Shown here: positions 1-10,744 of the stretch, in pieces
Position numbering within the stretch: position 1 is the first letter of the stretch
How the letters are laid out: each line of letters begins with the position of its first letter
The notes under the pieces: model-generated
The model's database searches: none
Told to the model about the DNA's origin: nothing
Seen by the model: only the letters and a program-made list of their open reading frames with translations
Made by a program: the position numbers and the translations under genes
DNA from: Aralia elata
Taxonomy: Eukaryota; Streptophyta; Magnoliopsida; Apiales; Araliaceae
Reading direction: 5' to 3'
Assembly: GCA_034770075.1 (NCBI GenBank)
Contig: CM068379.1
Coordinates: 12,307,922-12,371,921, forward strand
DNA length: 64,000 nucleotides

Positions 1-177
1 TTTAAAAATCTAGTGCACAAGTTTTTATGAATGGATAGGTTGGCTACTATACTTTGATTGAATATTCTCTCAGGTAATCTAATTTCTTTTGATTTATAAT
101 TTTTTTCTTTCTATTCTTGTTCCATTAGGTTAATCTAAACTCACTTTCTGGCAACAAGAATAATTATCGATCCTTAC

Positions 178-795
178 CAGTAAGGAAATAAATGAGAAGA
201 GGGTGATGACAGAGAAGGTGCCGAAGTAAGAGTCGGCGATGATAGCTCCGGCAACCGGAAAGAGATTGTTGCAGCCGGCGACAGTATTACTGATCTGAGT
301 AGCATGGATGCTCTTCAAATTGAACTTAGTTATCAGGTAAACAAGCAGGTTGGATGACCACCCTCCAGCCGCAAGGGACAATCCTAACTCAGTTCCTGCA
401 TACTCAAAAAATCCACAAATATATACATATACTTACACACACAGAGACATAGATACATATATATATATATATATATTGTATATATAAGGAACTGATTTAT
501 AGCAAATGGTGGTTATAGATATAATTCTGACCACCATATGATATGTATATTTATTAATTTATAATTTTTTGGTCCGCTATAACCTTATATGACCACCCCC
601 ATCTTACACTAGTTATATATATATATATATACTGTTTTTTAGAGTTAATGGGAGAGAGGAGAGATTACCTGTGATAAAGGGGAAGGCTGTCCAGCCACCT
701 CGTTTACTCTCCATGCCTTCCTCTCTTCTATCTTCATTTGCTGTATTTTGGCCTGAGAATTCCCCCTCAAGATGCTCTACTTCTGAGTATCCCAT
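178..795 (-). CDS. NRT1/PTR family (NPF2-type) transporter, first two exons only
   Basis: Exon 1 is 669-795 (ATG at 793-795, 42 codons plus one base, donor AG/GTAATC). Exon 2 is 178-395 (acceptor TGCAG, donor CTG/GTAAGG). Exon 1 encodes the hydrophilic N terminus ending in GGWTAFPFITG. Exon 2 encodes the first two transmembrane helices (AAGGWSSNLLVYLI and NTVAGCNNLFPVAGAIIADS, the latter typical of the family). Both match the complete gene at 29126-33615: exon 2 is identical, and exon 1 differs by one codon (Glu here, Lys there). Exons 3 and 4 would lie to the left of base 1. Compared with copy 2, about 290 bp of intron 2 is missing between bases 58 and 61. Whether this copy is complete cannot be seen here. 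Confidence 0.85.
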
Positions 796-812
796 TCTCT
801 CTCTACCTCCGT

Positions 813-1492
813 CTATGAGATATTATATTACTTTCCCTATCTCATAAAAAAGTCGGGAGTGGTTAGCAAAATTTATACTCTCGATCGGTCTCATAAAAAA
901 TATCTCAAGTAAACTTTTCATTTAATTTAATAAAGTATTTAAATAAGTGCTTAGTGATCCCATACATAAGTACTAATCCCCATTTAATTTAATTTATTTA
1001 ATTGATTTATGTTAATTAATTAATTTCATTTTATTTTATTTTATATCTTATTATATTAAATTAAATTTATTTATTTTATTTTGTATTACATTATATTATA
1101 TTATTTAATTTAGTTAAATTAAATTATATTAAATTAAATTACTTTATTTTTTAAAATTTATTTTATTTTATTTATAATCTTATTATATTAAATTTAATTT
1201 ATCTATTTATTTTATTTTTTATTACATTATATTATATTATTTAATGTAATTTAATTTAATTTAATTAAATTATATTAAATTAAATAAAAAATTTTTTTAT
1301 TTTATTTTATTTTTTTTATATCTTATTAAATTAAATTAAATTTATTTATTTTGTACTATATTATATTATAGTATTAATATTATTTTTTTATTTAGTAATG
1401 CAAAACTAAGTAAATGCTACTTAGTTTATTTCATTTTAGTTTATTAGTTGGTAGGAAACTAAGTAAATATTAATTAGTTTATTTTAGTATCG
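813..1492. repeat. AT-rich low-complexity upstream region of transporter copy 1
   Basis: Bases about 1000-1400 are almost entirely A and T in recurring TTTTA, TTAAATT and TATTATATTA blocks. No open frame is credible. The same block occurs at about 33830-34220 with small length changes, so it predates the duplication. A degenerate Stowaway-like half end occurs near 830-900. Confidence 0.7.
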
Positions 1493-1626
1493 TTAAATCC
1501 ACAACAAAAAATATTATTTCCACAACAAAAGTGTCATTATAGATGTATAGCGACGGTTTTAACCCTCGCTATACATCTATAACGACACTTTTGTTGTGGA
1601 AATAACAAAAAGTGTTGTGGATTTAA
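1493..1626. mobile_element. Palindromic MITE-like element, copy 1
   Basis: The element begins TTAAATCCACAAC and ends GTTGTGGATTTAA. Almost the whole 134 bp folds on itself, with arms meeting near 1557-1562 around TTTTAACC. No coding sequence. The second copy at 35575-35708 keeps the hairpin. Superfamily is not certain; the terminal TTAA may be the target duplication. Confidence 0.65.
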
Positions 1627-2908
1627 CAATTTTCTTTTTTTAATTTTATTTTATCAAGTTGACCAATTTTAGAATTAAGGATTAATCACATTTACTAATA
1701 TTTTTAAATTTATGAAAATTGGAAGTGATAGTAAATTCTATATAGTTTTTTATGATTATAGTTTCTATACCTTTATTTATATAAAAATAGTACAAAATTT
1801 GATTATAAAAATGATCAATTTAACTGAAAGAATTATACTAAACTAGTTTTTGCGGGACGAAAAGAGTATTTCTTTTTAACTACTAAAAGTAGTGAAAGTC
1901 ACTTTAATATTTTTAAGGACAAAATAGACTTTATATAACATTTGAATTATATATTTTAACATTTTTTGTGGTACAAATAGAGGAAGAATTAATAGACATA
2001 CAAGAAAACACATAGATTTACATTTATATGGAAAATGATATAAATGTCGACAAATATTTGACGAAGTTGGATTGCGACTAACGTGGAAGTGTATGCAATA
2101 AGATAGAATAAATTAAAGTGAGACACTTCTTAATTCTTACCTATCCCATGTATACACATACGTCGCAATCATAATTCAGCTGAAAATTTTCACAATATAT
2201 AGCCGGACTCCATTTATATTACTCCTTTTCTCCTATTAAACAAAAGTTCAATTTATAAAAAAAGAACTTTTAACAATAAAATTGGTCTACTTTTTACATT
2301 AATTATATTATTTATTTTTTAGTTCAAATTTATATTTTGGACAAAAACTTTTAAAAACAAAATTGGTCTACTTTATTTATTTATTTATTTATTTTTTTTC
2401 TTCCTTTTTTATTCTTTAGGAAACTCAAATACAAGAAACGTAGATAGAAACTTAAAATTTTCATCTGTGTGATTTAAAACACAACTATTATGCTATGTTT
2501 GGATTTAAGCAGTGAAATGGAGGAAGGAATTAAATGATATCTAAACATCTCAAGTATATGTTTAGTTGTTAATGGTGGTGGGTGGTGAGTGGTGTGATAG
2601 GATCCTAGAAGCCTAGAATTGCCAAATACATCCATTCTATTGCAATGGATCTCATTTTACAATCTCCCACATGAAATAAAAATTAAGGGAATATAATGAA
2701 TTTTCATTCTATCAGTATGATTTATCATAGAAAATGATTACCAAATACACCTTTTAATACAATTCCTTCAATCTAATCGTATCATTAGCGAGCCGTTTGG
2801 TAGGACAAAATTGTTTCAAGTCGAAAACTTTATTCATGTGTTTGTTATATTACTTAAACATTGTATCAGAATGGAATAAAATAGAATGTAATAACCAAAA
2901 TATCTCTG

Positions 2909-2939
<31 letters not shown>

Positions 2940-2981
2940 CGTATATTATATATTTAACTATTTATAAATATAAATATATTA
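1627..2981. other. Intergenic DNA upstream of transporter copy 1
   Basis: No gene is visible. The region is AT-rich and matches about 35709-36994 in copy 2. It contains a 28-bp AT dinucleotide run (2912-2939) and a block at about 2040-2160 (starting AAATGTCGACAAAT) with a diverged relative at about 26610-26720. A block from about 2490 to 2800 resembles a decayed MITE. Confidence 0.6.
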
Positions 2982-3237
2982 CTCATTCTTTTCCAAAATT
3001 AGAGATATAATTTGACTTTTGAGGTCAACCGATGACATATTAAACTTTAAAATTGATGTGAATATATTTAATTTTAGTTGATACAATAATTATAATAGTA
3101 TAGTATATAACAAAAATTATTAATCACAAAATTTATTTAATTATAAATTTTTATGAGTCATACTAATTTTGATATTTAATATACCGTCATTTGATCTCAA
3201 AAATCAAATTATATCTCTAATTTTGGAATGAAGGGAG
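2982..3237. mobile_element. Stowaway-type MITE, copy 1 (decayed left end)
   Basis: The 256-bp element is flanked by TA. Its inverted ends read inward as AATTAGAGATATAATTTGA and the complement. The right end carries AAGGGAG/TA; the left end has drifted to CTCATTC. The copy at 36995-37250 keeps CTCCCTC at both ends. Confidence 0.75.
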
Positions 3238-4086
3238 TAAATCATAATGATTCCAACTCTAGAAAATTAATGACTAGAAATCCGAAAGTAAGATGGCATT
3301 ACCACGTTGTTTTTTCTGCAAAAGATTTGTGTGGACGAACGATTAGAAATCCGAATGAAGATGGCCTAATGAAGATGGCCTAACCACATTTTATGCTTTT
3401 AAAAAGATGGACTATATACGGCCGACAGTATGATTTATAAATTTGAAAAGTCACAAACAAAAATACTTTTGTTACTTTCTCTTTGTCGCAGAGGCATAAT
3501 AATGTATATTCTAGTGTCATACTCCATGTGTTTTGCAGAATATCTTTTTCGCAAAACTTTATAAAGAATATTATTAAAGACATGGTAAATAATATAGTGG
3601 GAGAAATTTGAAATGCGATTTATCAGTGAAAAAAAATAAAAATACTAACCTAGTTCACTATTATTAATAGTAAACAGCATTACTAGTAATTAGAATCTAG
3701 TTGTCCACAATTCACAGGGATTATTATAAATCTGCTTACTTTAAAAAAGTTAAACTTGTGATCAAATGTTACTCATTGGTGAAATATAAAGTCTCACATT
3801 GGGTAATTAAGATCGGTAACTTAATATATAATTTTAATAGACTATTTTATTTATTGTCAATTGATTTGAGTTAAAGAGTTTGATGTGATTGTGTTTTGAT
3901 CTTCACTTTGTTTTTTCATCCATTCTTGTGCGAGATTCCACTTGCATACTTGTTTAGGGTTTTCATACTTCTGAAACTCTATTGTTTGTGTCTGTATTGA
4001 GAATTGTGGATTGATTGTTAAACGATTATTGTGTTTTCTGAAATCTCTATATTTATCTTGACTAGTACAGCTGCTTCTACTTCTAC
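3238..4086. other. Non-coding stretch between the MITE and the Copia fragment
   Basis: No gene is supported. The last 250 bases (about 3840-4086) precede a plus-strand Copia gag fragment and may be its LTR or leader. The stretch is repeated at 37251-38049, where part (about 37545-37670) is inverted or rearranged relative to this copy. Confidence 0.5.
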
Positions 4087-4232
4087 TCAATCACAAACCC
4101 TAGAATTTTTAATAGACTCCAATGTGCATCCATTATTCATTCACAATAATGATCATCCTGGCTTGGTGTTATAATTAATTAGTTAATAAGAAACTTACTG
4201 GTATTGATAGCATGCACCGGAGCATGTCCATG
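4087..4232 (+). pseudogene. Copia gag N-terminal fragment
   Basis: Reading plus strand, the peptide contains NNDHPGLVLV, the signature of the Copia gag N-terminal domain (a block of the type DNPGxxLVxxxLTGxNY). In copy 2 (45152-45305) the frame continues through NKKLTGIDSMHR. Here it is broken by stop codons just after LVL. The fragment ends abruptly at about 4232 and is followed by a Copia integrase fragment on the opposite strand. Confidence 0.7.
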
Positions 4233-4235
4233 ATT

Positions 4236-5560
4236 GTACTATTTTTCTTTTCGCAAACACCATTTTGTTATGGTGTATAGGGAATTGTCAATTCATGCCT
4301 TATGCCATTAACTTCATAAAAATTGCTGAAAATCATTTGAAGGATATTCCGACCCTCGATCTGTTCTTAAAGTCCTTAAATGACAACCAGAAAACTTTTC
4401 AACTTCTGCTTTAAAATTTATAAAAGCTTAAAAACTTTCAAATTTTTCGTGAAGAAAATAAGCCTACACTTTTATTGTGTAATCATCAATAAAGGAGATG
4501 AAGTATCTGTTACCTCCAAAAGATGACACTGTCGTAGGACCACACAAGTCTGAATGAACAAGTGGTTGCCTTGCACCCCAAGAAGATTTTGAGAGGAATG
4601 GGTTACAGTGCAACTTTCCTAATTGGCATGCTTCACAAGTCTCCTCTATTTTATTAATCTGGGGTAAACCTTCCACCATTTCTTTTACCGCTAACAATTT
4701 TAGGCTGCTGAAATTCAAGTGGCCACACTTGTCATGCCATAACTTGGAAACTTCTTCATTAAAAACAACAAAACAATGAAAATTTCCACTTGGAGTCGAA
4801 GTGGAAACAAATTATTCTCTGCCCAGCAAATCTTTGCCACAACCTGATTATTTTTTGACAGGTTACAAAATTTATCATGAAAAAGTATATCAAATCCTTT
4901 TCACAAAAGTTATCCAGTACTTAGCAAATTGCATTTTATGCCTGGAATGAAGTCAACATCTATCATTTTTTTAAAATTTTCAGATTTTGTTTTGAAAGTG
5001 ACTTCTCCAACTCCTTTAATTGTATAGGCTTTAGCATCTCCAATTTTTATTTGCCCAAAATTTGACTCCACCAGGTTAGAAAATAAATCCTTGTTCCCTG
5101 TCATATGTTTGTTAGCACTACTATCTAAATACCAAACATGATTATCATTTTTTTGACAAGCAATAATGACTTTGAACAATCTTTCTCAACTGATTCATTT
5201 TCATGCACCAATCCAGATCCCATTTTGTTAGATGGTGCAAATCAACATTCACTAATTTTATGACCAGGCCTATGACAATGAAAATATTCAATATAACATT
5301 TTCTCCCACTTTGATTAATACCACGACCTCTTCCTCATTGATAATTATTTGAATACTCATTTAACTTGAGTAACAAAGGCTACAAAATTAGACTAGTCAA
5401 GCTGCTTTTATCCATCACACTTTTCAGTGTGAATATCGATGCTTCCTGAGGCTTGGATATCCAGTTCTTTTGTTCAATGGACATTGAAGCAATTATTCTT
5501 ATTTATATTTTTTCTCAATTTTTTCCTACTTTTTTTCTTGTTTTTTTTTCTTTCCTTGAA
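4236..5560 (-). pseudogene. Copia pol/gag remnant: integrase, protease and zinc-knuckle fragments
   Basis: On the minus strand the order from high to low coordinates is a decayed gag end (5145-5360), a protease (4910-5179, with WYLDSSANKHMTG) and an integrase N-terminal to core fragment (4464-4718, with CEACQLGKLH, LVHSDLCGP and FISFIDDYT). The run ends near 4240 in the integrase sequence around TPQQNGV. The protease has DSS where the active site normally reads DSG. Frames are broken between the pieces. Copy 2 keeps a longer integrase frame (45378-45911). No LTR belonging to this fragment is recognisable. Confidence 0.75.
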
Positions 5561-5994
5561 ATTGCCCGAATCATAGTTTTATATCTCACAACTAAGAGTT
5601 AGTGCGAACGTGAAGTGCAAAAATGCATAGGAATTTCTTTTTTTACTCAAGATGATGTTTCAAACTAAGATTTCATATTTTTATCAAGAGTTCAAGTGTC
5701 TTAATCTTTCAATCCCACCTAAAGTTTTTACTCCACGAACACTTATTAGAATAAATTCAATCCATAAAAAGTAAAACAATTTTTTTATTTTTTTTTAATT
5801 TTTTCAATTTTTTAAACAAAAAGAATTAGTTTCCTAAAAAGGAGAAAAAATAAATACATAAAAAAAATCTAATAATAAAAATTCAATACATAAATAAAAA
5901 TTGAATAATAAAAATGTAAAACTCCCCCATACCTAGATCAATCATTGTCCTCAATGTATGCAAATGAAAAATAGAGAATAAAGAATTAAAATAA
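5561..5994. other. AT-rich junction between Copia and Gypsy remnants
   Basis: No gene. On the minus strand, 5922-5942 reads as a polypurine-like tract (TAGGTATGGGGGAG), as found near the 3' end of some Gypsy elements. The same tract occurs at about 58461-58480 in copy 2. Confidence 0.45.
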
Positions 5995-6303
5995 TTATAC
6001 CTTGTATGTGGGGGCATTGTGCTTGGTAGAATGTGGTGAGAAAGAAAACAAATTTACATACCTACGAATTTCATAAATCCTAAAATACATGTAAGGATAA
6101 AAGAGTGATGCATATGGGCAAATGAGTGTGGTCTTTTCATTATTTTTCGGAGGTCTAGGGAATTGAAAATAATTGTAATTTTTATCAGGAATATGCTTAA
6201 AGTCTACCTTAGGAAAACATTCACTAACATGTTCAAAGTGTGAAAGAATAGGCTTGCATATATGTTTCCATTTGATTGACTTATGTGAAGTGGATTTGAA
6301 CAT
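5995..6303 (-). pseudogene. Unrecognised ORF of a Gypsy-like remnant, copy 1
   Basis: The 102-residue frame reads upstream without a stop beyond the first Met. It contains HIPDKNYNYFQFPRPPK, EKTTLICPYASLF and YPYMYFRIYEIRR. I do not recognise a standard gag, protease, reverse transcriptase or integrase domain. The EKTT-x-x-CPY stretch only faintly recalls the reverse transcriptase motif EKTTFTCP, and the following residues do not match. A homologous but shifted frame is at 58474-58839 in copy 2. It sits between a primer-binding site (7326) and a polypurine-like tract (5935) on the same strand, so it may be the single ORF of a short non-autonomous element. Confidence 0.4.
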
Positions 6304-7325
6304 CTCATTAACCTTATCTAAATATTCAGATTCATTCCAGTTTTGGTCAAGCTGGTTTAAGAAAAAATCAATTAGATCATCTTCAATATTCTAACTATAA
6401 TAAGAGTCCATCTTTCGATAAATCACAAAACAAATAAACAAGTAAACACGAAAGTCACACAAAAAATAAAAATAAATAACATAAAATAAAAATTCTAATT
6501 CTACGGTTAACCTAAATAAAATCTAGACAACTCCTAAATGTTCCAAGTTATACCTTAAGGTCCACAAAATTTGAAATTAATCACACAACTAGCCAGGTAA
6601 GTATAAGAACGGTAGGAGTCTCTCCGTGGATACGGTGACTAATTGAATAACCACTCGTTCTTGAGACATTTGCCTTTTGAACCACTTACCTAGACACCAG
6701 TAGTTTGATTAATTTAAAATTTAGTCTCCTCTTGGAGTCCCTTGTCCTAATTGAATTCGAAATTCCTAGGGGCCAACGTCTACTTGATTTTATTAAGACA
6801 AGGTTATGCAAAATGAATGGGTGGTTTGTAGGCTAAGGAAGGGTGATGGAATCTCCACCTTATCTTGTTATGGGTTGTGCCCTTAAAATTAAATTAAAGA
6901 TGAAAATACACAAATAAAATAAAAACTATAAATAAATAAAGTGTCATAAAATCATGTGAATTACGAAAGAATAAGAAATTGGATGTACCTCTCTTCTTTA
7001 GCAATCACGACAATTTATATTTGAAGAAAAATAAATAAAGTAAAATAAAAAATTTAAACAGGATGTGCTCTACGTGACTGAATGAATGCGACAATTAGTT
7101 TACTAACTAACAATAAAAAGTTAAAAATAAAACTAAACTACTATTTTTTATTTTTATTTTGAGTTAAGATATAAAATACCAGGAATAACGCAGCAATAAT
7201 CTTGTCTTTCCGCACCATTGATCCGCTTTGATAATCCTGAAGAATTTAAAAATTAATAAAAATAATTAGAACTAAAAAAAACTAATTCAAAAAAATAAAA
7301 ATTAAGGAATACAAAATTAAACTAG
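6304..7325 (-). other. Gypsy-like internal leader region
   Basis: No long frame. Near 6600-6720 the text resembles the untranslated region between LTR and gag in Athila/Tat elements. The region follows (on the minus strand) the primer-binding site at 7326-7343. The match to copy 2 is lost at about 6390. Confidence 0.45.
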
Positions 7326-7343
7326 TCTCCGGCAACGGTGCCA
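7326..7343 (-). other. Gypsy primer-binding site, tRNA-Asp type
   Basis: The minus strand reads TGGCACCGTTGCCGGAGA, one or two changes from the tRNA-Asp primer site (TGGCGCCGTTGCCGGGGA) typical of Athila/Tat Gypsy elements. It lies 6 bp from the putative LTR end at 7350. Confidence 0.75.
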
Positions 7344-7349
7344 AAAACT

Positions 7350-7820
7350 TGATGTCATAAAAATATGTAACTGCAAGTACACAGTGTCAAATTGAAAAAC
7401 TAGCAAGTACAGGTCGAACCCATAGAGACTAGATTAATTTTAAAACATCCTTAATATTTATTTTAGGCGAATTAGAAATAAAAATGAGAATTGATTAACT
7501 ACAATTAAACTAATTAGAATATAAAAACTAATAATGAGGAAGCAATCTAGGAATCCGAATCCGTTAAACAATAAACATAACATATAATTTAATCTCTTCT
7601 ATTTTTATAACTCAAATTACGCCACTGGTTTGGTGTTCATAATTCGAAAAATAAATCAATTAAGTCCAATTAAAATTAACTATAGTTTTGATCTCCTTCC
7701 CTTTAATTTAGTAATTTTATAATTAACGTAAGCAAACATAGAATTGAAAATTTAAGTATTAACTATAACCCATCAAAACTTCTTCGAGTAAGCATGAATT
7801 ATGAAAGTATTTCAATAACG
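7350..7820 (-). mobile_element. Gypsy LTR end adjoining the primer-binding site (truncated)
   Basis: On the plus strand it begins TGATGTCATAAAAATATG next to the primer site, so the minus-strand LTR ends in CA as expected. The passage at 7400-7440 (CAAGTACAGGTCGAACCCAT) and the one at 7530-7570 are typical of Athila/Tat LTRs. The far boundary is lost where the Copia LTR begins, somewhere between 7790 and 8000. Confidence 0.5.
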
Positions 7821-8010
7821 AAACTGTTAAGAGTCTGCATGATTAAATTTGATGATGATATGTTGATATGATTAATGTATATTTGTACCGAGTAATTTTT
7901 GTAAAGTCCTTAAAACGAATATGATGTACAAGGATTTAGAATAGAAAGATCAAACTTGTTAGGTTGATCTTAAGAGCTGAGTTGATGTATAGATAATAGG
8001 CTCGATTTGA

Positions 8011-8313
8011 TCGTAGAATCAGATTAAACGATCGCAGAGTAAGCTATACTTTCGTAGAGCGTCGAGTGTTTGATCGCAGAGTCTGAAATCAGCTCGTAGA
8101 GTTCACTCAAGATCGTATAGTAAAGATCAAATCGTAAAATGACCAGAAAATCGCATAGTTAAGTCAAGATCGCAGAGTTTGCCAGAAGCTCGTAAAGTAA
8201 AGTCAAGATCGCAGAGCCTGTATTCAGAACGTAGAGTTCACTTAAAAATCGTATAGTGAAGTATGAATCGTTGAGTGACTCAAAGATCATTCAATGAAGA
8301 AAGATCGCAGAGT
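8011..8313 (-). repeat. Sixteen-copy TCGYAGAGT array in the Copia 3' LTR
   Basis: The motif TCG(C/T)AGAGT, or a close variant, starts at 8011, 8032, 8052, 8074, 8094, 8113, 8132, 8151, 8170, 8190, 8209, 8229, 8249, 8268, 8287 and 8305. The average period is 19.6 bp; the sequence between copies is not conserved. On the minus strand the array lies downstream of the LTR start, where U3 enhancers would be. Four further copies at 12 to 14-bp spacing are in the right-hand LTR remnant (12340-12390). Confidence 0.8.
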
Positions 8314-8399
8314 GTTAGGTATGACATGATTCCTTATTGGATTTTGATTTAGGTAATACCTAAATCCAAATCCAATAAGGAATCATGTCATACCCAACA
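8313..8399 (-). other. 87-nt near-perfect hairpin at the start of the Copia 3' LTR
   Basis: Two 43-nt arms (8313-8355 and 8357-8399) are complementary at 41 of 43 positions around a single central base. On the minus strand the right arm begins TGTTGGGTATGACATG directly after a polypurine tract, so the hairpin is the first part of the LTR. Confidence 0.85.
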
Positions 8400-8411
8400 A
8401 ATCTCCACCTT
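8400..8411 (-). other. Copia polypurine tract
   Basis: The minus strand reads AAGGTGGAGATT immediately before the LTR start TGTTGGG. It sets the left edge of the internal region of the minus-strand Copia element. Confidence 0.7.
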
Positions 8412-8472
8412 GACTTGAATCCTCCAAATATAGCATAAACAGTGAACTTTCTCCTCTTCTCAAATGCACAAC

Positions 8473-9915
8473 TCAAGTGCATCGAACACTAACCAGGTCC
8501 AAACAATGTTCGAACTTGGTATGTGGTAATGGCTTTGTTAACATGTCAGCTGGATTGTCTGAAGTACCAATCTTTAAGACCTTAATGTCACCATCTTCAA
8601 CAATGTCTCGAACAAAATGATACCTGACATCAATATGCTTCGTCCTCTCATGATACATCTGATCCTTAGTTAAGTGTATAGCACTTTGACTATCACAGTG
8701 GACAATAGTAACTCCATGATCCATGTTGATCTCTCCAAATAAGTCTCGCAACCAAATAGCTTCCTTAACAACCTCTGTAATAGCCATATACCCTGCCTCT
8801 GTAGTAGAGAGAGCAACCGTATGTTGTAAAGTAGCTTTCCAACTAATTACACAACCTCCAAGGGTAAATATATAACCAGTCAATGACCTCCTCCTATCAA
8901 GATCACCAATATAGTCTGAATTAACGTACCCTATAAGGGTATCGCCATTTCTTCCAAACTCTAAACCAACATCGGAGGTACCTCGCAAGTATCTTAAAAT
9001 CTATTTCACAGCTTCCCAATGAATTTTACCTGGACGTGATAAGTATCTACTTACCACACTAATGGCATGTGAAATATCTGGAAGAGTACAAATCATAGCA
9101 TACATGAGGCTACCAACTACACTAGAGTAGGGAATATTTGACATATACCTAACCTCCTCATCTGTCTGAGGAGATAATTCAGCTGATAATTTAAAGTGAG
9201 CAGCAAGAGGAGTACTTACTGGTTTAACAACATTCATACCAAAACGATCTAACACCTTCGCGATGTAGTCTTTTTGAGATAAGTACAATTTCTTAATTCC
9301 GCGATCTCGCTGAATCTCCATGCCAAGAATCTTCTTAGCAGCCCTTAAATCTTTCATCTCAAACTCAGTGCTCAACTGTGATTTCAGTTTACCAATCTCT
9401 GAACTATCTTTTGCTGCAATCAACATATCATCAACATAAAGCAACAAATAGTTAAATGAGCCATCCTGAAGTTTTCTGAAGTACACACAACTATTATATT
9501 GACTCCTGCTATATTCAATCCCAACTATAAATGAGTGAAATCGTTTATACCAATGTCTGGGAGATTGCTTTAAACCGTATAAGGACTTTTTCAACAAGCA
9601 AACGTGGTTTTCCTTTCCTTGAATCTGAAATCCCTGAGGTTGACACATATAAATCTTTTCGTCAAGTTCACCATGCAAGAAAGCTGTTTTCACATCGAGT
9701 TGTTCCAACTCCAAATCGAGTTGTTCCAACTCCAAATCGAGTTGTTCCAACTCCAAATCATGCATAGCAACCAAACCAAGTAATACTCGAATAGAGCTAT
9801 GTTTCATAACTGGTGAAAACACATCATTGAAGTCAATTCCCTCGACTTGACTGAATCCCTTAGCTACTAGTCGAGCCTTGTACCTAGTGTCTTTAACTCC
9901 TGGATGCCTTCTTTT
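8473..9915 (-). pseudogene. Copia reverse transcriptase and RNase H (TNT1/Tork-like), broken
   Basis: From high to low coordinates the frame begins near 9915 and reads through ARLVAKGFSQVEGIDF, DVKTAFLHGELDEKIYM, SLYGLKQSPRHWYKRF and the catalytic LLLYVDDMLIAA. It is cut by a TAG at 9001-9003, where the surrounding EAVK and ILRYLRGT suggest a lost Trp codon. RNase H follows in the same frame (8473-8997) with VNSDYIGDLDRRRSLTGY, LSTTEAGYM, HCDSQSAIHL and TKHIDVRYHF, ending a little after MLTKPLP. A frameshift lies near 9905. Residues LELEQLD are encoded three times in a row at about 9694-9756. The order RT then RNase H after integrase is that of Ty1/Copia. Confidence 0.9.
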
Positions 9916-9918
9916 TTC

Positions 9919-10744
9919 TTAAATATCCATTTGCAGGTCACAATTTTTCTTACCTTTAGGTGGTTTCACAAGCTCCCAAGTCTGATTTTTCTGAAGAGAT
10001 TCCATCTCCTCATTCATAGTGAACAACCATTTTTCTGAATCATTCGAGGAAACAACATCTTTATAAGTCACAGGGTCACTATGCTCAACAGTCTCGGCAA
10101 CTATTAAGGCATAAGCAACATAATCTGAATACCCATATCTCTGTGGTGGTCGCACTGTCCTCTTTGCCTTGTCTCTAGTGAGACTATACTGATTGTCCAT
10201 ATGTTCCTCCTCTGGAACTATATTTTCATTTGCAACAGTAGTAGTAGGCACATGATCTGAACTCTGTTGTGATTTCTAAACCTGAGGAGAAGTTACTTCA
10301 AGTTCCACCTTCTGACTAACACTATCAAAACTATCAATACAAGGAACAGAGGATTCCTTGTTCTTATGAAGTGGACTCATCAAAAGTAACATCTTTGCTA
10401 ATGATGACCTTTGCTGACTTCTGATCAGCACACCAAAGTCTATAACCCTTCACACCAGAACCATAACCAAGAAAGATGCATTTCTTGGCTCTAGGTTCAA
10501 GTTTTTTCTCATTCACATGTGCATATGCAGGACAACCAAACACCATAAGAGATGAATAATCTGCAGGATTACCTGACCAAACCTCTTCAGGAGTCTTACA
10601 TTCTATAGCTGTGCAAGGAGAACGATTCACTAAGAAAGAAGTTGTGTTCACCACTTCTGTCCAAAATTCCTTGCCCAAACCTGCATTTAACAACATACAC
10701 CTGGCTTTCTCTATCAAGGTTCTGTTCATTCGTTCTGCAACTCC
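9919..10744 (-). pseudogene. Copia integrase C terminus and linker to RT
   Basis: The part at 10364-10744 carries NRTLIEKARCMLLNAGL, FWTEVVNTTSFLVNRSP and VFGCPAYAHV, with KKCIFLGYGSGVKGYRLW near the end: the C-terminal region of Copia integrase. The part at 9919-10251 carries RTVRPPQRYGYSDYVAYA and MESLQKNQTWELVKPPKG, which leads into RT. The two lie in frames separated by stops near 10252-10363. Confidence 0.85.

Larger units (their letters stand above)
1..6390. repeat. Segmental duplication, copy 1 (left part lies outside the window)
   Basis: Apart from indels, this stretch reappears at about 32880-38049, 45151-46261 and 57745-58925. Shared landmarks in the same order are transporter exons 2 and 1, the AT-rich block, the palindromic MITE, the Stowaway MITE, the Copia gag fragment and the opposing Copia integrase/protease fragment. 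The shared exon 2 peptide is identical in both copies. Copy 1 keeps the uninterrupted target sites of the LTR insertions found in copy 2. Beyond about 6390 the copies no longer match. Confidence 0.9.

Noticed and set aside
3857..4090. 77-codon minus-strand frame before the Copia gag fragment
   Set aside because: It is antisense to the probable leader of the gag fragment and has no domain.
8011..8313. CRISPR-like array (regular motif spacing)
   Set aside because: The motif is only 9 bp, spacers are about 10 bp and the context is a plant LTR.
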